NCBI GenBank assembly: GCA_039090855.1
Contig: CM076990.1
Coordinates: 202,311,232 to 202,375,231, forward strand
Direction: 5' to 3'
From: Macrothele yani
Taxonomy: Eukaryota; Arthropoda; Arachnida; Araneae; Macrothelidae
DNA length: 64,000 bases
In this document: positions 1 through 11,899 of the stretch, in pieces
How positions within the stretch are numbered: position 1 is the first letter of the stretch
How the letters are laid out: each line of letters opens with the position of its first letter
Notes under the pieces: generated by a model
What the model saw: only the letters and a program-made list of their open reading frames with translations
Database searches by the model: none
What the model was told of the DNA's origin: nothing
Made by a program: the position numbers and the translations under genes

Positions 1-7
1 TATAACA

Positions 8-1462
8 TTGGTCACTGCCAAATTTCTTTTGCGTCATGTCAGCAACAGATGGTTAACCGTTGGTTCTGTAGCCCAGAGGCTCTTGGATCAATGGCTAAAT
101 ATTACAGAATATTTTTTAAACTTCTTGCCATCTCAAAAAATATTTGAAAAACAACTGCGCAATTCGGCAAGGTATAAAAGAATTCACTGTTTCCTGAAAA
201 ATGAGCTTACTCCTTGCTATTTAGCATTAAATTCATTTTCACACCAAAATTTTGAAAAGTTTTCATTATGTTATCAGAGTGAAGAACCAAAAATACACCA
301 GTTATATTCTGATTTAAATACTTTAATGAGGAATGTTATGGCTCAGTTTATCCAAGATGATGTTATAGCAGGGAAATTTGGAGAAGACCTAAAGAATGTA
401 GATTTTGAAAACAAAAATTCATGGAAAAAACTAGGGGAGTTAGAAGTTGGTATGAAGACAAAAAATCTCCTCAGGAATGTTCAGGAGACCAGGCAGAAAT
501 TATTTCTCTTAGATGTAAGATCATCACTAATTGCAACCACAAAATATTTAAAGTCAAATTTGCCATTCTGCAATCAAAAGCTAAGAGACATAGAAGTTTT
601 AAAGGTAAAAGAACCAAAGAAAGAGTCAACTCAACTTTCAGTCACTGAAGGACTTTCGGAAATAACCAGAATTTCAAGTGTTTTGCATCTTTCTGAGGAA
701 CAAATTGATAGAGTAAGAGAAGAGTGGAAACTTTTAAATTGCGATAAGCCAACTCTAGATGAACTAGTGAAATTTTCAGAGGAAGGGCATATTCCAGTGC
801 GGATTGATCATTACTGGCGTAATATATTTAGTATTAAAGACTCTAGCGGAAAAGAAAAATACTCAAATCTTGCTAAACTCATAAAGTCAATTTTAGTTTT
901 ACCTCATGGTAATGCTGATGCAGAAAGGGGATTTTCGGTTAACACTGCTCTGTTAAGGAAGGACAAGGCTAACTTAAAAGACTCAACTATAACATCATTA
1001 AGAATAGTTAAAGGGGCCATTAAACACTATGGATGTGTAAGTAAAGTTCCCATAACAAGAAATTTGTTAAATAGTGTTTGTGATTCACATAAATTTTATA
1101 AAGAGTATGTTGATAAGCTGAAGGAAGAAGAATCAAAAAAGGTAAAAGAAAGGAAGCAGAAAGAGAGGGAAAATAAGGAAAAGCAGCTAGAGAAAAAAAG
1201 AAAAGCTGAGTTTGATGACAAAATAAAAGAAAATGATGCAGAAATAAATAGACTTAAAAACGACAAAGAAGCCTCCCTAGCAATAATTCAAGAGGGAACA
1301 GAAAGAATGAGAAAAGCTGTAGAAAAACAAAATACTGTTGAAATAGCAGTTGCCTCTAACTTGATCATACAAGGTTCAGCTGAAATAAAGAAAACTGAAA
1401 GTAAATTAGTTGTGGTAGAAGCAGAAAAAGATAGGCTAATCAGGAAGAGGTTAAAACAATAA
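8..1462 (+). CDS. hAT-like transposase, C-terminal part (partial at left edge)
   Basis: An open frame of about 484 codons reaches the left edge without a stop, so the protein probably continues upstream. The N-terminal part holds HVSNRWLT, and residues ~295-320 hold LPHGNADAERGFS, which resembles the C-terminal dimerisation region of hAT-superfamily transposases and their domesticated relatives (usual form LPHSNADAERVFS). From about residue 365 the protein is a Lys/Glu-rich coiled coil ending at the TAA. The catalytic N-terminal half is not in the window, so activity cannot be judged. The intact frame suggests a fairly recent insertion. It lies upstream of the first RBM34-like exon on the same strand. 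It could be a host gene derived from a hAT transposase, but nothing here shows that. Confidence 0.6.
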   Translation: MVTAKFLLRHVSNRWLTVGSVAQRLLDQWLNITEYFLNFLPSQKIFEKQLRNSARYKRIHCFLKNELTPCYLALNSFSHQNFEKFSLCYQSEEPKIHQLYSDLNTLMRNVMAQFIQDDVIAGKFGEDLKNVDFENKNSWKKLGELEVGMKTKNLLRNVQETRQKLFLLDVRSSLIATTKYLKSNLPFCNQKLRDIEVLKVKEPKKESTQLSVTEGLSEITRISSVLHLSEEQIDRVREEWKLLNCDKPTLDELVKFSEEGHIPVRIDHYWRNIFSIKDSSGKEKYSNLAKLIKSILVLPHGNADAERGFSVNTALLRKDKANLKDSTITSLRIVKGAIKHYGCVSKVPITRNLLNSVCDSHKFYKEYVDKLKEEESKKVKERKQKERENKEKQLEKKRKAEFDDKIKENDAEINRLKNDKEASLAIIQEGTERMRKAVEKQNTVEIAVASNLIIQGSAEIKKTESKLVVVEAEKDRLIRKRLKQ

Positions 1463-2376
1463 TATGAAAAAAGTAATTCAGTGAACAATTGTACATAGTT
1501 CTTGGTTTTCAATTACCTTTTTAGGATATTATAATTTAATGTGAAACCTGAAAACTTTACTGTGAAAATCGTGAATTGCTTCTGGTTTAACAGCATATTA
1601 ATGTTCAAAGTGAAACTTGAATGTGGTAAATATACTTGAATATGATAATAACACGTGAAAAGATAAGAACTGAACATTAGAAGTAAATCATACTTAAACT
1701 TTAGACATTAGACGTTATGCAAAAAATTTGGGTGTTAACTTCGACCATATATACTAATGGACTGCACATTGGCAATAGCTGCATCAAAGCCGCCATGGCT
1801 CAAACATTGGGCACGTCATCATCAGACTCCAAATTTCGTGTAAAAATGCTGTTATGATTACTAATTTACGCTGCAGAACTTCAGTGTTTTCGGTGTATTA
1901 TGTGAATGCGCCTCATATATAATGAAAACTCTTCAGGTAAGTTTACTTATGAGCTATATACATGCATGATCGGGTTGTTTACATTTTGTGATTTATAATG
2001 TGATGAACATTTGCGAAGAATTTGGAACATGCATTCCATTTTTTTTTCTTAAGTTACTATATTTTTATATCAATAGCTGCAAGTTTCTGGTTAAGTAATT
2101 GAACTTTATGGACTTAGGTATTTAATTCGTTTCTTACCCATGAAAAATCATAGAACTTTCTTTACTATATCGCTCAGAGCAACCATAAGCACAGCAGGTG
2201 TAACCCATCTTTTTGACTGTTGTCATGTGATTTTATGTTGGAGCCAGAAATTTTGATGTCATGCGCAGTCTATCAGTATATATGGTTGAAGGGTGTGAAG
2301 CAAACTCTTTACAATGTATACAAAGTTGTTTTACTAGATGTATACAAATATACATCTAGTTTTTATTGAAATACAC

Positions 2377-2455
2377 TCCTAAAATTTTCCTAAAATTTTC
2401 CTAAAATTTTTCTAAAAATTCCTAAAATTCCTAAAATTCCTACCTAAAATTTTCC
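2377..2455. repeat. Short minisatellite of CCTAAAATTTT-like units
   Basis: About seven tandem copies of a 9-11 base unit (CCTAAAATT with variable T length), degrading toward the right. Confidence 0.7.
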
Positions 2456-3275
2456 AGAAGTATGCTATGATCCCTGTATTTGAAACTTTACTGATAAACA
2501 ATTTGTCATAAATTTGCTGATGGTAAGCAATTGCCAACTGTTGTAATTAGAAAATCATTGCTGATAAACAGTTTACAAGAAAATCCTTGCTGATGACAAC
2601 CAGTAAATAATTCATCTGTCATTGCCCAGTTTCAACAGAAAGTCTGCATACATTGGTAAGTTGCTTAATTGTAGTTAATTCACTAAAGTTCAATATTGAC
2701 TAAATCAAATACCTTTAAAAAGTTTCTGGCCTAATTTTAAAAATTAGGTAGTGTATATGTAATGATTTAAACAATAATTGTCCAGCTTTTATAGTACAAA
2801 AGGACAGGTAAATTTGTGTTGGTAGAACTGTGATCAACTCCCCCCACCCCCACCCCCAATGTTAAGAAAAAGACGTGCTAAAATTCAAAGTAATACTAAC
2901 TGAATTACAAAATACTATAAGACAAATCACAGGAAAAGAAAAATCATAGATAATCCCTTTAAAAAGACACCTAAAATGAATTAAAAAGTGGAGTGAGCAA
3001 CTAAAGTGTTAGAACTTAAACCCATGCATCAAAAATAAAAAGTTAAAGCAAACAATAAATATCATACCAGAAGATGAATATAAAAATAATGTACCCTTTC
3101 AAAATATTCCACAAAATATAATAATTAAAAAAAAAACCAGGGAGGCAATTCAAAGTTAATAAAATAAGCAAACAGGGAAGTACGGGGTAACAGGCAGGTC
3201 ATTGAAGGTGTGCCCATCCCAGCTAAGTTTAATGGTTTGAACTTCCTAAAATACCTACCTACTGACCGACCTACA

Positions 3276-3297
3276 GCACACACACACACACACACAT
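3276..3297. repeat. (CA)n microsatellite
   Basis: An uninterrupted CA dinucleotide run. Confidence 0.85.
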
Positions 3298-3709
3298 AAT
3301 AATTTGGTTTTAAAAAGTGCTTGAATTTATTTTCTTGGAAAACTTAATTTGCTTGGAACCTTATGACTGTTTTGATGTTTTTGTCCCCTTGATTTACAGT
3401 AGTAGTTGTATAAAAACCATCATTTAAGTTCAGTAATATGTAGTTCCTAGTTACGGTAAGAAAATGTATGTATGTATAATGATTGTAATTCATTGTTAGT
3501 ACGTATTATGAGAATGAGATCCTGAAGAGAATGTGAAAAGATGGGGTTAATATAATCATTATGAGGAGTGATTATTATTCATGAAAAATATCAAATTTAA
3601 AGGATTAACATTTAATTTTGAATCATGCTAATAGGCTTATTTTACACATAAATACTGTAATACTGACCATGGCACCATTCACAAGAATATTGATTAGATT
3701 TTTTTGTAT

Positions 3710-4080
3710 GGCATTCCAGATCATTACGATCCCTTGCCACCAAATGAAGCCATGGCCTCCATTCTGAATCTTGGCTGGGAATACGTCAGATTGGGTTTCC
3801 AGCCCAGTGCTTAGAAAAGTTTTTTTTTTTTTTTTTTTTTTTTTTATAGAATTGCAGATCATCAAGATCCCTTTCTACTGAAGATAGTCATGGCATCCAT
3901 TATGATTCTCATCTGGGAATCTACCAAATTGGACGGGCAGCTCAGTGCTGGGAAACTTTTCACATGGATGGCATTGCAGATAATCAAGATTTCTTGGCAC
4001 AAATGGAGCCGTGCCCTCTGATAGGTTTCTTCTCAGCTGGGAATACACCAGATTGGGTAGTCATCATAATGCTGGGGGAA
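3710..4080. repeat. Three diverged tandem units of ~110-125 bp
   Basis: Units begin near 3710, 3848 and 3970. Each opens with GGCATTGCAGAT-like sequence, followed by ATCAAGATCC, then CTGGGAATAC and an end resembling CAGTGCTGGGAA. Units 1 and 2 are separated by a T run at ~3821-3845. No protein is encoded and the family is unknown to me. Confidence 0.65.
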
Positions 4081-4149
4081 CAGTACATATCTCGTGAGTA
4101 ACTGCCAAAAATGATTCACATGTCCAGGGCTACATTTGTGTAACATTTG

Positions 4150-4270
4150 TCAAAAGCCATGGAAAAGCCACGAAATGGATGGGCAGCAACGGGAATTGAG
4201 CCCACAATAGTCACCTACCTAACAGACATTACTAGGCTGTCAATTAGACAACTGTGTTACACTGGTGGTG
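4150..4270 (-). mobile_element. Possible tRNA-derived SINE fragment
   Basis: Read on the minus strand there is a B-box-like GGGCTCAATTCCCG preceded by a weak A-box-like stretch, the spacing expected of a tRNA-related SINE head. No clear target duplication or A tail was found, so this is tentative. Confidence 0.35.
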
Positions 4271-4293
4271 TTACTTGTAAATTATTACACCAG

Positions 4294-5703
4294 CAGAGAG
4301 AGAGAGAGAGTGTTTAAAGAAAATTACTTGCTTCAGTGTAGAAGGTATGAAAGTAAATCAGAAACTCGCAGCCAAGGACTAATCTAGAGTGCTTTTCCAA
4401 CTTCTCTCAGTTATGTCGTGTGTGTGTGTTGCATGCATACTATTTCTATTAGGCTAGGCAACCACCCTGCAGTCTTTAAGCTGGGATGTTTGAAAGTGAT
4501 CAAGACCAAAGATGATGTCAAAAGGTTTCTGTGTTTTTCAGTTTTTTCCTTAATCTAACTTACTTTTCCTGCACATTGCATACTTATATTATAGCAAATC
4601 TAGTTTCCATTTACTGTAATATATTTATCAAAAACATAACGATCCATATTCTATTTTGTGTACTGGAATTTTGACATTTTAATAATACTTTGTTTCAAAT
4701 GAAAGATATTGTAGAAAAATTTTTATTAGCAAGTTAATCTGTAATATATCATGATTTCACTAGCAATACAAAAACAAAATGCTTTCTGAAACACACAAAG
4801 GTGGAAAAGTAAGTGTCATAAATGTATTGTTATAAAGGAAAATATGATATTGCATTAGGTTATTACATGTATGATAAAACAGCATCAAAAAATAAATGCA
4901 ACTGGATGAAAATTTCACTTTTTATTTCAGATAAATTTAGTGAAAAAATTTTTTATTGAAATTTTAATTTCTTTGTTTTTACATGGAATTTAACAATTTT
5001 AATAAAAAGAAAGACTGTTCATTAAGAAGTTGATAAAATTGGGGGCTAGCTTTTTATCAATAGTTTGTCATTAATGAATAGAATTGATGGTTGTTGTTTT
5101 ATGTACAGTATGAGAGTCATTAAAATTGCACAAAGATTTACAACAAAAATGAGAGAGAGAGGGGGGATGGATGGATGGATAGAGAGAGAGAACTGTTTTG
5201 CAGCTGGGTTGCTACAGTATTGGTTAAAAAATAAATAAATGTGACTTCTTTGGATTATAAGTGTGTAGCCATGCCAAAAAATCTTAAGTCAGGAAAAATG
5301 TGTTTGTGACATGCATTCCCCCCCCCCCCTCTTTGAAAAAAAAAAAAAGAAAGAAAAAGTTAAAAAAATCAAGCATAGTGGTGTATCCATGGTCTTCAGT
5401 ATCCATTATTACAGCTCCCAGATAAAATAATTTCAAATTAGTACATTAGCAAATTCTGTGGAATACTTTTAAAGCTGATGCCAAAGATTTGAAAGTTTTC
5501 TGACACCTTGGTCTTCTATGGTTAGCTACAGTTTGAGTATGAAAGTTGTAGAAAAATGTTGCTGCCTTATAGTGTCATGTTTTTTTGCTTGATGGTACTA
5601 TATAAATTGTGATAAAGTTTTATTCCCTCTGTATTATTTAATTCAGGTATATTGTACTGAATATATTGGACTAATCTCTGATTACATTTTTCTGTTTTTG
5701 CAG
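4294..5703. other. Low-complexity AT-rich stretch before the first exon found
   Basis: Contains (GA)n at ~4294-4313, a mixed GAGA/GGAT run at ~5150-5192 and poly-C/poly-A at ~5320-5350. I looked here for an exon encoding the start of RRM1 of the RBM34-like gene and found none. Confidence 0.4.
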
Positions 5704-5787
5704 GAAAGAATTTCACAGTGAAAGCAATTCTGTCAATGCTTATGTGGTATTCAAAAATGCTGAAGATGCAAAAAGTTCTCAAGCACT
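5704..5787 (+). CDS. RBM34: RBM34-like gene, exon for end of RRM1
   Basis: First exon recognised of an RBM34/Nop12-type nucleolar RNA-binding protein, a family with two RRM domains linked to 60S ribosome biogenesis in yeast Nop12. The exon follows an acceptor ending TTTTTGCAG, starts in phase 1 and ends CACT before GTAAGT. It encodes KEFHSESNSVNAYVVFKNAE and a short continuation. NAYVVF is the RNP1 of RRM1, matching the family pattern in which a long lysine-containing loop precedes RNP1. The start of RRM1 and the acidic or basic N-terminal half, roughly half of the usual ~430 residues, should lie upstream but were not found between 1463 and 5703, so the gene is partial as described here. Confidence 0.85.
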
Positions 5788-6224
5788 GTAAGTTCAGGCA
5801 AAAGTTTCACAGGTAGTGAAGTTGTCAGGCTGTTACTTTGTACTAAGGCTGTTTCTCCATAGAAAAATAATTGTTTCAATCCACATGTACTTTTCTGCTG
5901 TAGATATCCAGACATAATAAGTGCTCTGCTTTATTTAAGCAAAGTTTCTCTGATTTCAACAGCTAAATCCGAGGGCTGAACTCAAGGATTTAAAACTCCG
6001 GTCATTAGAAGTTAATTAATTATTTATTATTATCCTTATTATTTCGGTAATTTTTTTTTAAGTTTAAATTTTAAATTCTCTGTGTGTACTGGGTGATTTA
6101 TGTAGAAGTATACAGTTTCGACGCACTATAAAACAAGAACAATGTAAGATATTTTATGTTACCTGTAACAGAATTATAGGGGAATGTTTCAAGTTTTTTA
6201 GAGACAGTCACAGATGTTCTATGT

Positions 6225-7440
6225 GTGCACCCTTAGTCACATGACACACATCGAGCCAGTAATCCATTTCTCCCTAAACGTGGGGTAAGATATCTGTATC
6301 AAGTGCAGTGAGCTTTTTCTCATGCAGACATTCCTTAATGTGGTCCTCCCATGATTTTCTTGGCCTTTCTTTCCTGCCATTGGGCTGAAAAAAAAATTCT
6401 TTTAGTAAGCATCTCATTATTCATTCTTTAAGCATGGCCGCAAACCACCTAAAAAAATTGTCTTCACCTTACTAACAACATTTTGCTTCATGGTACACAT
6501 CTTCATTCCTCACATGATCAGAGTATGTTTTTCCCCCACCCTTAAATAGCATATCTCTCCGGCACACAAACAACTCCTGTGTCCCTTATGTAAGTTTCGT
6601 ATGGTCCTTAAGAACTCTTTATTTTTGATTTCCATTATTAAGACCCTTAAAAGTCCTTAAAAAGTCCTTGTTTTTTAAAACAAGTGTATATATTTTTTCC
6701 CCATCTTGTTTTTTGCACTGCAGTAATGGACATCACAGCCGTGCTCCCGCTTTTGTGTGTCTGTCTGTAAATATGCTAACCCATTCACCAGTGGAGCTTT
6801 CTTCTAGCTCATTGAAGGGAGATAATCCCCTGGAATGTTCTTAGAAATGCTCTCACTTCAAGCCCCCCCCCCACACACACACACACACTTTTTCCATTGT
6901 AGCTTGCATGACTTAACTTGTGTGACTTTACCAGTGGGATTAACATCTGTAATCACTACGTGACCTAACCAGTGAGATCAACATCAGAAAATCATTTATC
7001 TAATATATATATTTGGAGGAAATTGTTCTGCATTATATTTCTTGCAGTGCTGTGACAACATGCTCAGACACAAAGGAAAATAGTTAAATTTTTGAACGCC
7101 ACTGGCGCTGATTAATCCCCTACATATGTATGTATACATACACACACACACCTGGGGATATTCCAATGACGTGAAATATCAATTGGAGTGTAAGTCCTTA
7201 GAAAGTCCTTTTTTTTTTTCCCCACAGAAAAGGGTATAAACACTGCAGTTATGCAGTATCCAGGTTTCACTGCGGTACATCAGAGTAGGATTAATTACAC
7301 TTTCATGTACAGCCATTTGGGACTTTCTTAAGAATCCATCATTCCTGTGAAATCCTCCTAAGGCAGCTGTGACTTTCAAAGATGAATTCACTTGCCTACT
7401 AATTTTGCCTTCTAATTTTTTCTCTCTCTGTTTAGCATGC
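6225..7440 (-). mobile_element. LINE (non-LTR) 3' fragment, interrupted
   Basis: Minus-strand remnants match the C-terminal reverse-transcriptase region of the LINE at 62.6-63.9 kb. Nucleotides 6250-6600 match the WFGHVERMS / GRKSRGRPR region. 7200-7390 encodes SSLKVTAALGGFHRN and a SETWIL motif. Between ~6670 and ~7205 the match breaks; similar AAGTCCTT-rich sequence flanks both sides of the gap, which suggests an insertion with a duplicated flank. Frames are broken throughout. Confidence 0.6.
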
Positions 7441-7504
7441 TTCCTAAATGTACAAACTCATTCACCTGGTCAATCTCTATGTGTCTAGGGTGAAGATTGC
7501 AATA

Positions 7505-7830
7505 AATTCTTTAAAATTTGACACCCTCAAATGATCAAGCCCAGCCTTAAGCTTGAAGAAAGTGAAGCTGAAGAGTTGAAGTAACAAATAATCACAGATG
7601 AACAGACCACTAAGAGTATTGCAAATTCAGAAAAATCAAAAGTTCCTGAAGATTCTGGGTAATATCATAGAGTAGACAAAGAATTAATCTAGTTTACTTC
7701 CTGAGGACTGGCATAAATCATCCATTAAGTCAGTTTATGTGAAGGGAACAATAAGTATTGCACTAATTATGGAATATATCTATTAGCAATTAGCAATGCT
7801 TGTAAGATTTACTGAAGCATTTAAGGTGAG
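7505..7830 (+). mobile_element. LINE reverse-transcriptase fragment, opposite strand
   Basis: Reads LPEDWHKSSIKSVYVKGNNK followed by YCTNYGIYLLAI. This is recognisable as the segment before the palm domain of non-LTR reverse transcriptases (usual form PEDW...V.P.YKKG....C.NYRGISLL). A decayed charged linker lies upstream. Several stops interrupt it. Confidence 0.55.
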
Positions 7831-8107
7831 CAGTTGGCATTCTAGTTGCACAGGAAAATCCTTTATTACACATATGTGTAACTTTAATTAATAGTCCTAC
7901 TTCCTATGCTTATTTCTTTCTATAGAAACACGTACACATTCAAACATTAGAGAAAGTGAATTTACTTTATTATATTATGTTTTGACTTTTTGGTTCACTG
8001 TGCTTGATGATGTCATGTAGTTTGTTTTAAATGTTTAGTTTGTAGCTATCTTATGTAAATAAGTCAGTTACTGATGTCCATTTCAAATTAATGTAATTAT
8101 CTTGCAG

Positions 8108-8211
8108 GAATAAAACAGTATTTCAAGGTCATCACATTAGAGTAGATCTGTTCAGGGACAGTCAAACTTATGATAATAAGCACTCAGTTTTTGTTGGAAA
8201 CCTGCCATATA
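8108..8211 (+). CDS. RBM34: RBM34-like gene, exon joining RRM1 to RRM2
   Basis: Acceptor CTTGCAG before 8108 and donor GTAAGC after 8211. The exon completes a split Leu codon and reads NKTVFQGHHIRVDLF, the last strand of RRM1, where the IRVDL segment is characteristic of RBM34. It continues through a short linker to SVFVGNLPY, the RNP2 motif of RRM2, and ends in phase 1. Its length, 104 bases, fits the phases of both neighbours exactly. The intron after it (about 6.9 kb) carries a Tc1 element, a LINE 3' end and the 12.7-13.3 kb palindrome. Confidence 0.9.
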
Positions 8212-8722
8212 GTAAGCTGTCATGATTTTCTTTATGTTTAGTTGCAGTTTTTGTTAATGTGTATTACCTCATGATACTTAATGTTGTAGTCATGAATCAG
8301 TACCTCTTATTATATAGTGTTTATAGTTACACTATTTAGTAGATACTCATTTCCATGGTGCTTGTGGAATTCTTTTCTGCAGAAGTAATGAATGGGTGAA
8401 CATCTTATCCTTCAGTCTATATGAGTTGTAGTAGGGTGGGGAGTGGTAGTTGAGTGTCTGATGAATGTTGATAGTTTTACAAAGTTTACTTGTGTACCTG
8501 ATGCTATCTGTATTTCATTTTCTGTTGCTGTAACATGAGATAAACTATATTGTTTGTACATGCAGCATTTCACTGTCCTTACATTCTTCTATTCAACACA
8601 TGTTTTTTCCAAAACATCCACATTTGGCTAATTTTTTGGCACTGTCATAATTATAGAAAAATAATTATAAAAATTATTGTTAAAAAAAAATCTGCTTATG
8701 CTGTCTCCTCACTTCAGCTTTG
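8212..8722. other. RBM34-like intron sequence, nothing recognised
   Basis: AT-rich intron between the donor at 8212 and the Tc1 insertion. Only a chance open frame is visible. Confidence 0.4.
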
Positions 8723-8724
8723 TA

Positions 8725-10163
8725 CCCTGGCGTGCAAAAATTAAGGACGAGACGGTTTTTCGAATGTAACTTCGTGCAGAAGTGCTCCACATCGACTCAA
8801 ATCATGCCATAAGATCCCCAAGATGTAAGAATATGGGACAAGTGAGCAAAACCGTTTAAACAAGGAATCCAAAGGATACAAAAGCACTTTATTGAAAAGG
8901 TAGCTTCGAGTACAACTGGACAGAAGACAGAAACGTCCATGTGACAGGCGGCTGCCAAGAAAAATCAAGTCTTTAGTAAGAGATATGATCACCCCTGACT
9001 GCGTTGCAGGATTTACAATGTCTGTTCATGCTGAGGATGAGGTTGTCAAGGAGCTGTTGAGGCATTGCGGCCCATTCCTATCGTTGCTGGCAGCTGGTGT
9101 TGTGCTGCCAAGCGTCTCCCGAGAAGGTCCCACATGTGTTCGATTGGATTTAGGTCCGGGGACCTTGCGGGCCAATCCATGCATTGAATTTCTTCACTCT
9201 CCAACAGCTCTGCGACAGCCACTGCACGATGAGGTGTAGCGTTGTCGTCCATGAAGAGGAACTCAGGACCCACAGCACCTCTAAACAGACGCACGTGAGG
9301 CAAGAGAACCTCGGTACAGTAGTGGACACCAGTGACTGAACCTCCTTGGAAGAAGTGGAGGTCAGTACGGCTACTAAGCATGATATCGCCCCAAACGAGA
9401 ACTCCACCACCTCCAAACCGGTCCCTTTCGATGATGTTGTAGGTATGATTGCGTGTTCCCTGCTCTCTCCAGATGTGTATATGTCCAGAATCACCCGTCA
9501 GACTAAATCAGCTCTCATCCGTAAAGAGAACTCAACCCCATTGCTGATATGTCCAGTTCTTGTGTTCCTGGCACCACAGAAACCGCTGTCTCCGATGAAC
9601 AGGTGTTAATGGCCCACACCGTACTGGTCGTCATGCAAATAGACCACCTCTGTGCAGCCTCCTGGCCACGATAAAACACGATAACGGATGTCCAGTTGTC
9701 TGTTGCATGTGCCTTGTGATTTCTCCCGCTGTCTGCCGTCAGTTTCTTCTTGCCTATAGGACAATATACTGGTTGTCCGCCACCGTGGTTGCTCGTGGAG
9801 CTCGTGAAACGATGCTGTAAGCGATCCCGAACTTCTTGGCCACACTAGTCACACTTCGACCTTCTTCCAACTTCCCAATGACGCGACCTCGAGTAAAGTC
9901 ATCCAGATGTCGTCTACTGGATTGCCTGTTGGCCATATCACACGGTGGCAGCAACTCGACGTCGTTCAAACTGATGTACACCGTGCAATAGCTTTCACCA
10001 AGTTGCCGAGCAACAATCCCCCCCCGTCATGCTGCATATATGCGCATGCCCTAACGTACCAGACCCTAGTCTATCTCCTCAGTGGTCTTTCGGTCCGTTC
10101 TGCCTGCTCGTTCCGCTGTTATGCTAATTTCTCCTTTTCGTCCTTAATTTTTGCCCACCAGTG
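8725..10163 (-). mobile_element. Tc1-like DNA transposon
   Basis: Ends are inverted repeats (CACTGGTGGGCAAAAATTAA at the right, CCCTGGCGTGCAAAAATTAA at the left), each flanked by TA, the Tc1/mariner target. Length 1,439 bp. The minus strand encodes a broken transposase: an N-terminal helix-turn-helix (HLDDFTRGRVIGKLEEGRSV, ~9981-9754) and, in other frames, DDNATPHR and SPDLNPIEHMWD with the second catalytic Asp and final Glu (~9250-9080). At least two frameshifts separate these parts, so the copy is inactive. It sits antisense in an RBM34-like intron. Confidence 0.88.
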
Positions 10164-10254
10164 TACTAGTGTTATCATCAACAATGAAAGTAACATTAAA
10201 TTCTAAATCTAAGATGTTAAAAATACTTGATTAAAATTGTAATTACATACATAC

Positions 10255-10790
10255 ATATATATATCATTAAGCTGTTTTCTGAGATTCAGAGGTTAGCTCC
10301 TCAAAGAAAGACCATCTGCCAAGTAAACATTTACCTGGTGGATCTAAAATTTACTTAAAGTTGGTGTATCAGATGTCTCTATTTTTAAGGATCTCGGCAC
10401 ACAGCTCAAGCTTCATTAACGTCCATCACACGCCGCACACAAGACCTTTTGTACTTCATACTCATAATCTTTTTCTCATGCAAACATTCCTGAATCTGGT
10501 TGTCCCATGATTTCCTTGGCCTTCCTCTACTTTTCTTTCCTGCCACTTGGGCTGAAAAAATTCTCTTAGTCAGCACCTCATCACTCATTCTTTCAACATG
10601 GCCAAACCACCTAAGAATATTAGTCACCACCTTACTAACAACATTTTGCCTCACAATACCCATCTGCAACACATCTTTATTCCTTACATGATCAGAGCCT
10701 GTCTTACCCCCTAAGTAATGCATCTCCCCAGCACACAAATGACTCCTATGTATTTTCTGCAATCTCTTCAGAACATAACCTACAATGCTC
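10255..10790 (-). mobile_element. LINE 3' end with tetranucleotide tail
   Basis: Minus-strand frame 10762-10406 reads NVVSKVVTNILRWFGHVERM, then GKKSRGRPRKSWDNQIQECL, the C-terminus of a non-LTR reverse-transcriptase protein. The 3' UTR follows to ~10260, ending in the motif CTAACCTCTGAATCTCAG and an (ATGT/AT)n tail. The same 3' end is found at 63.85-63.9 kb and 42.4 kb, so this is one family. The 5' part is missing, as usual for LINE copies. Confidence 0.7.
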
Positions 10791-10799
10791 TAATATATG

Positions 10800-11880
10800 T
10801 ACATGTTAAAATAAGAAACAAATAACTTTTTCCTGCAATTTAAACCTTTAAGGAAATCAGACAAGTTCTTTGCACATATTTCTTGTGACAGTTAAATGTT
10901 GTTTATCAATAAAGTGTTGCATGTATAAACAACCCTTTAAATTTCAGATCAATCCTATCCAGGATGCTTACATAAAAAGGGTAAGAAAAAGTTGCCATGT
11001 AACAAATCCCTGACTTATTAAAAAGAAAAAAAAAATCCTAAGAATTCTTTAGTAACATGCATATTATTTCCTGTCATATAAGTACCATATTCAATTGTTA
11101 ACGTGTAGCCAGTTCACCTGTTGGATTTGCTAAGATTTATTCTTCATTGTATCCATGATTTATTAATCACCTTATTCTTTTCTTTTACCTGTGAGCAGTA
11201 TTTCTTTTTTTCTTTTAAAGAAAAAGAGTATTAGAAACTCAAGTATGATTACTTATGAGATTACATTATTACTTTTGATTACTTATGAGATTGATACAAA
11301 TTAAGGGAAATGGCATTGTTTTTAGTAAAAGCAATCCAGTAGAACTCTACATCCTATACTAGCAAGTGAAAACTTTCTCAAATAAGAAATGACTATTTTA
11401 CCTCTACATAGAGTACTGACACTGGAGTTTGGAATAAAAAAAATAAATAATGTCAACTCATTTGTGATGAAAGATAAATATATTTTCCAGAGATGCTTTA
11501 TGATTTCAGTTTTTACCCTGGCACACCTTAGTAGTGTCCTCTACATAGCTACTGCGGAATAGTGTCATCAAAGTAGTCGTGACTAGACATACATTTTTGG
11601 GCAGAACTGAAACATTACAGGTGGGAGGCGGGACACACGACAATCTTGATAAATGGCAAAACATATCTTAATGGATGAGTCACTATGCGATTCATTTATG
11701 TTAACTCTTTTTCACATTTTGACAAAGAAGCAGAAATAATGTTGAGAGAACTTCTTCATGGCATTAATTCTTTTGTGATTATTTACTTATTTACTAACCA
11801 TGTGTTCTTAAAATAACCAAATAACATGTCTTACAGAGAGAGTCAAAGCCTTTGGCACAAGTTTCTAAATTCTTCCACAT
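10800..11880. other. RBM34-like intron sequence, nothing recognised
   Basis: AT-rich, no open frames of note and no repeat that I could match elsewhere in the window. Confidence 0.4.
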
Positions 11881-11899
11881 CAAATGTCTTTTTCCCTCT

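Larger units (their letters stand above)
1463..3618. other. AT-rich non-coding stretch
   Basis: No coding frame, splice-supported exon or recognisable transposon protein was seen, apart from the minisatellite near 2.4 kb and a (CA)n run at 3276-3297. A GTAAGT donor-like site at 1936-1941 has no convincing exon before it. Confidence 0.4.
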
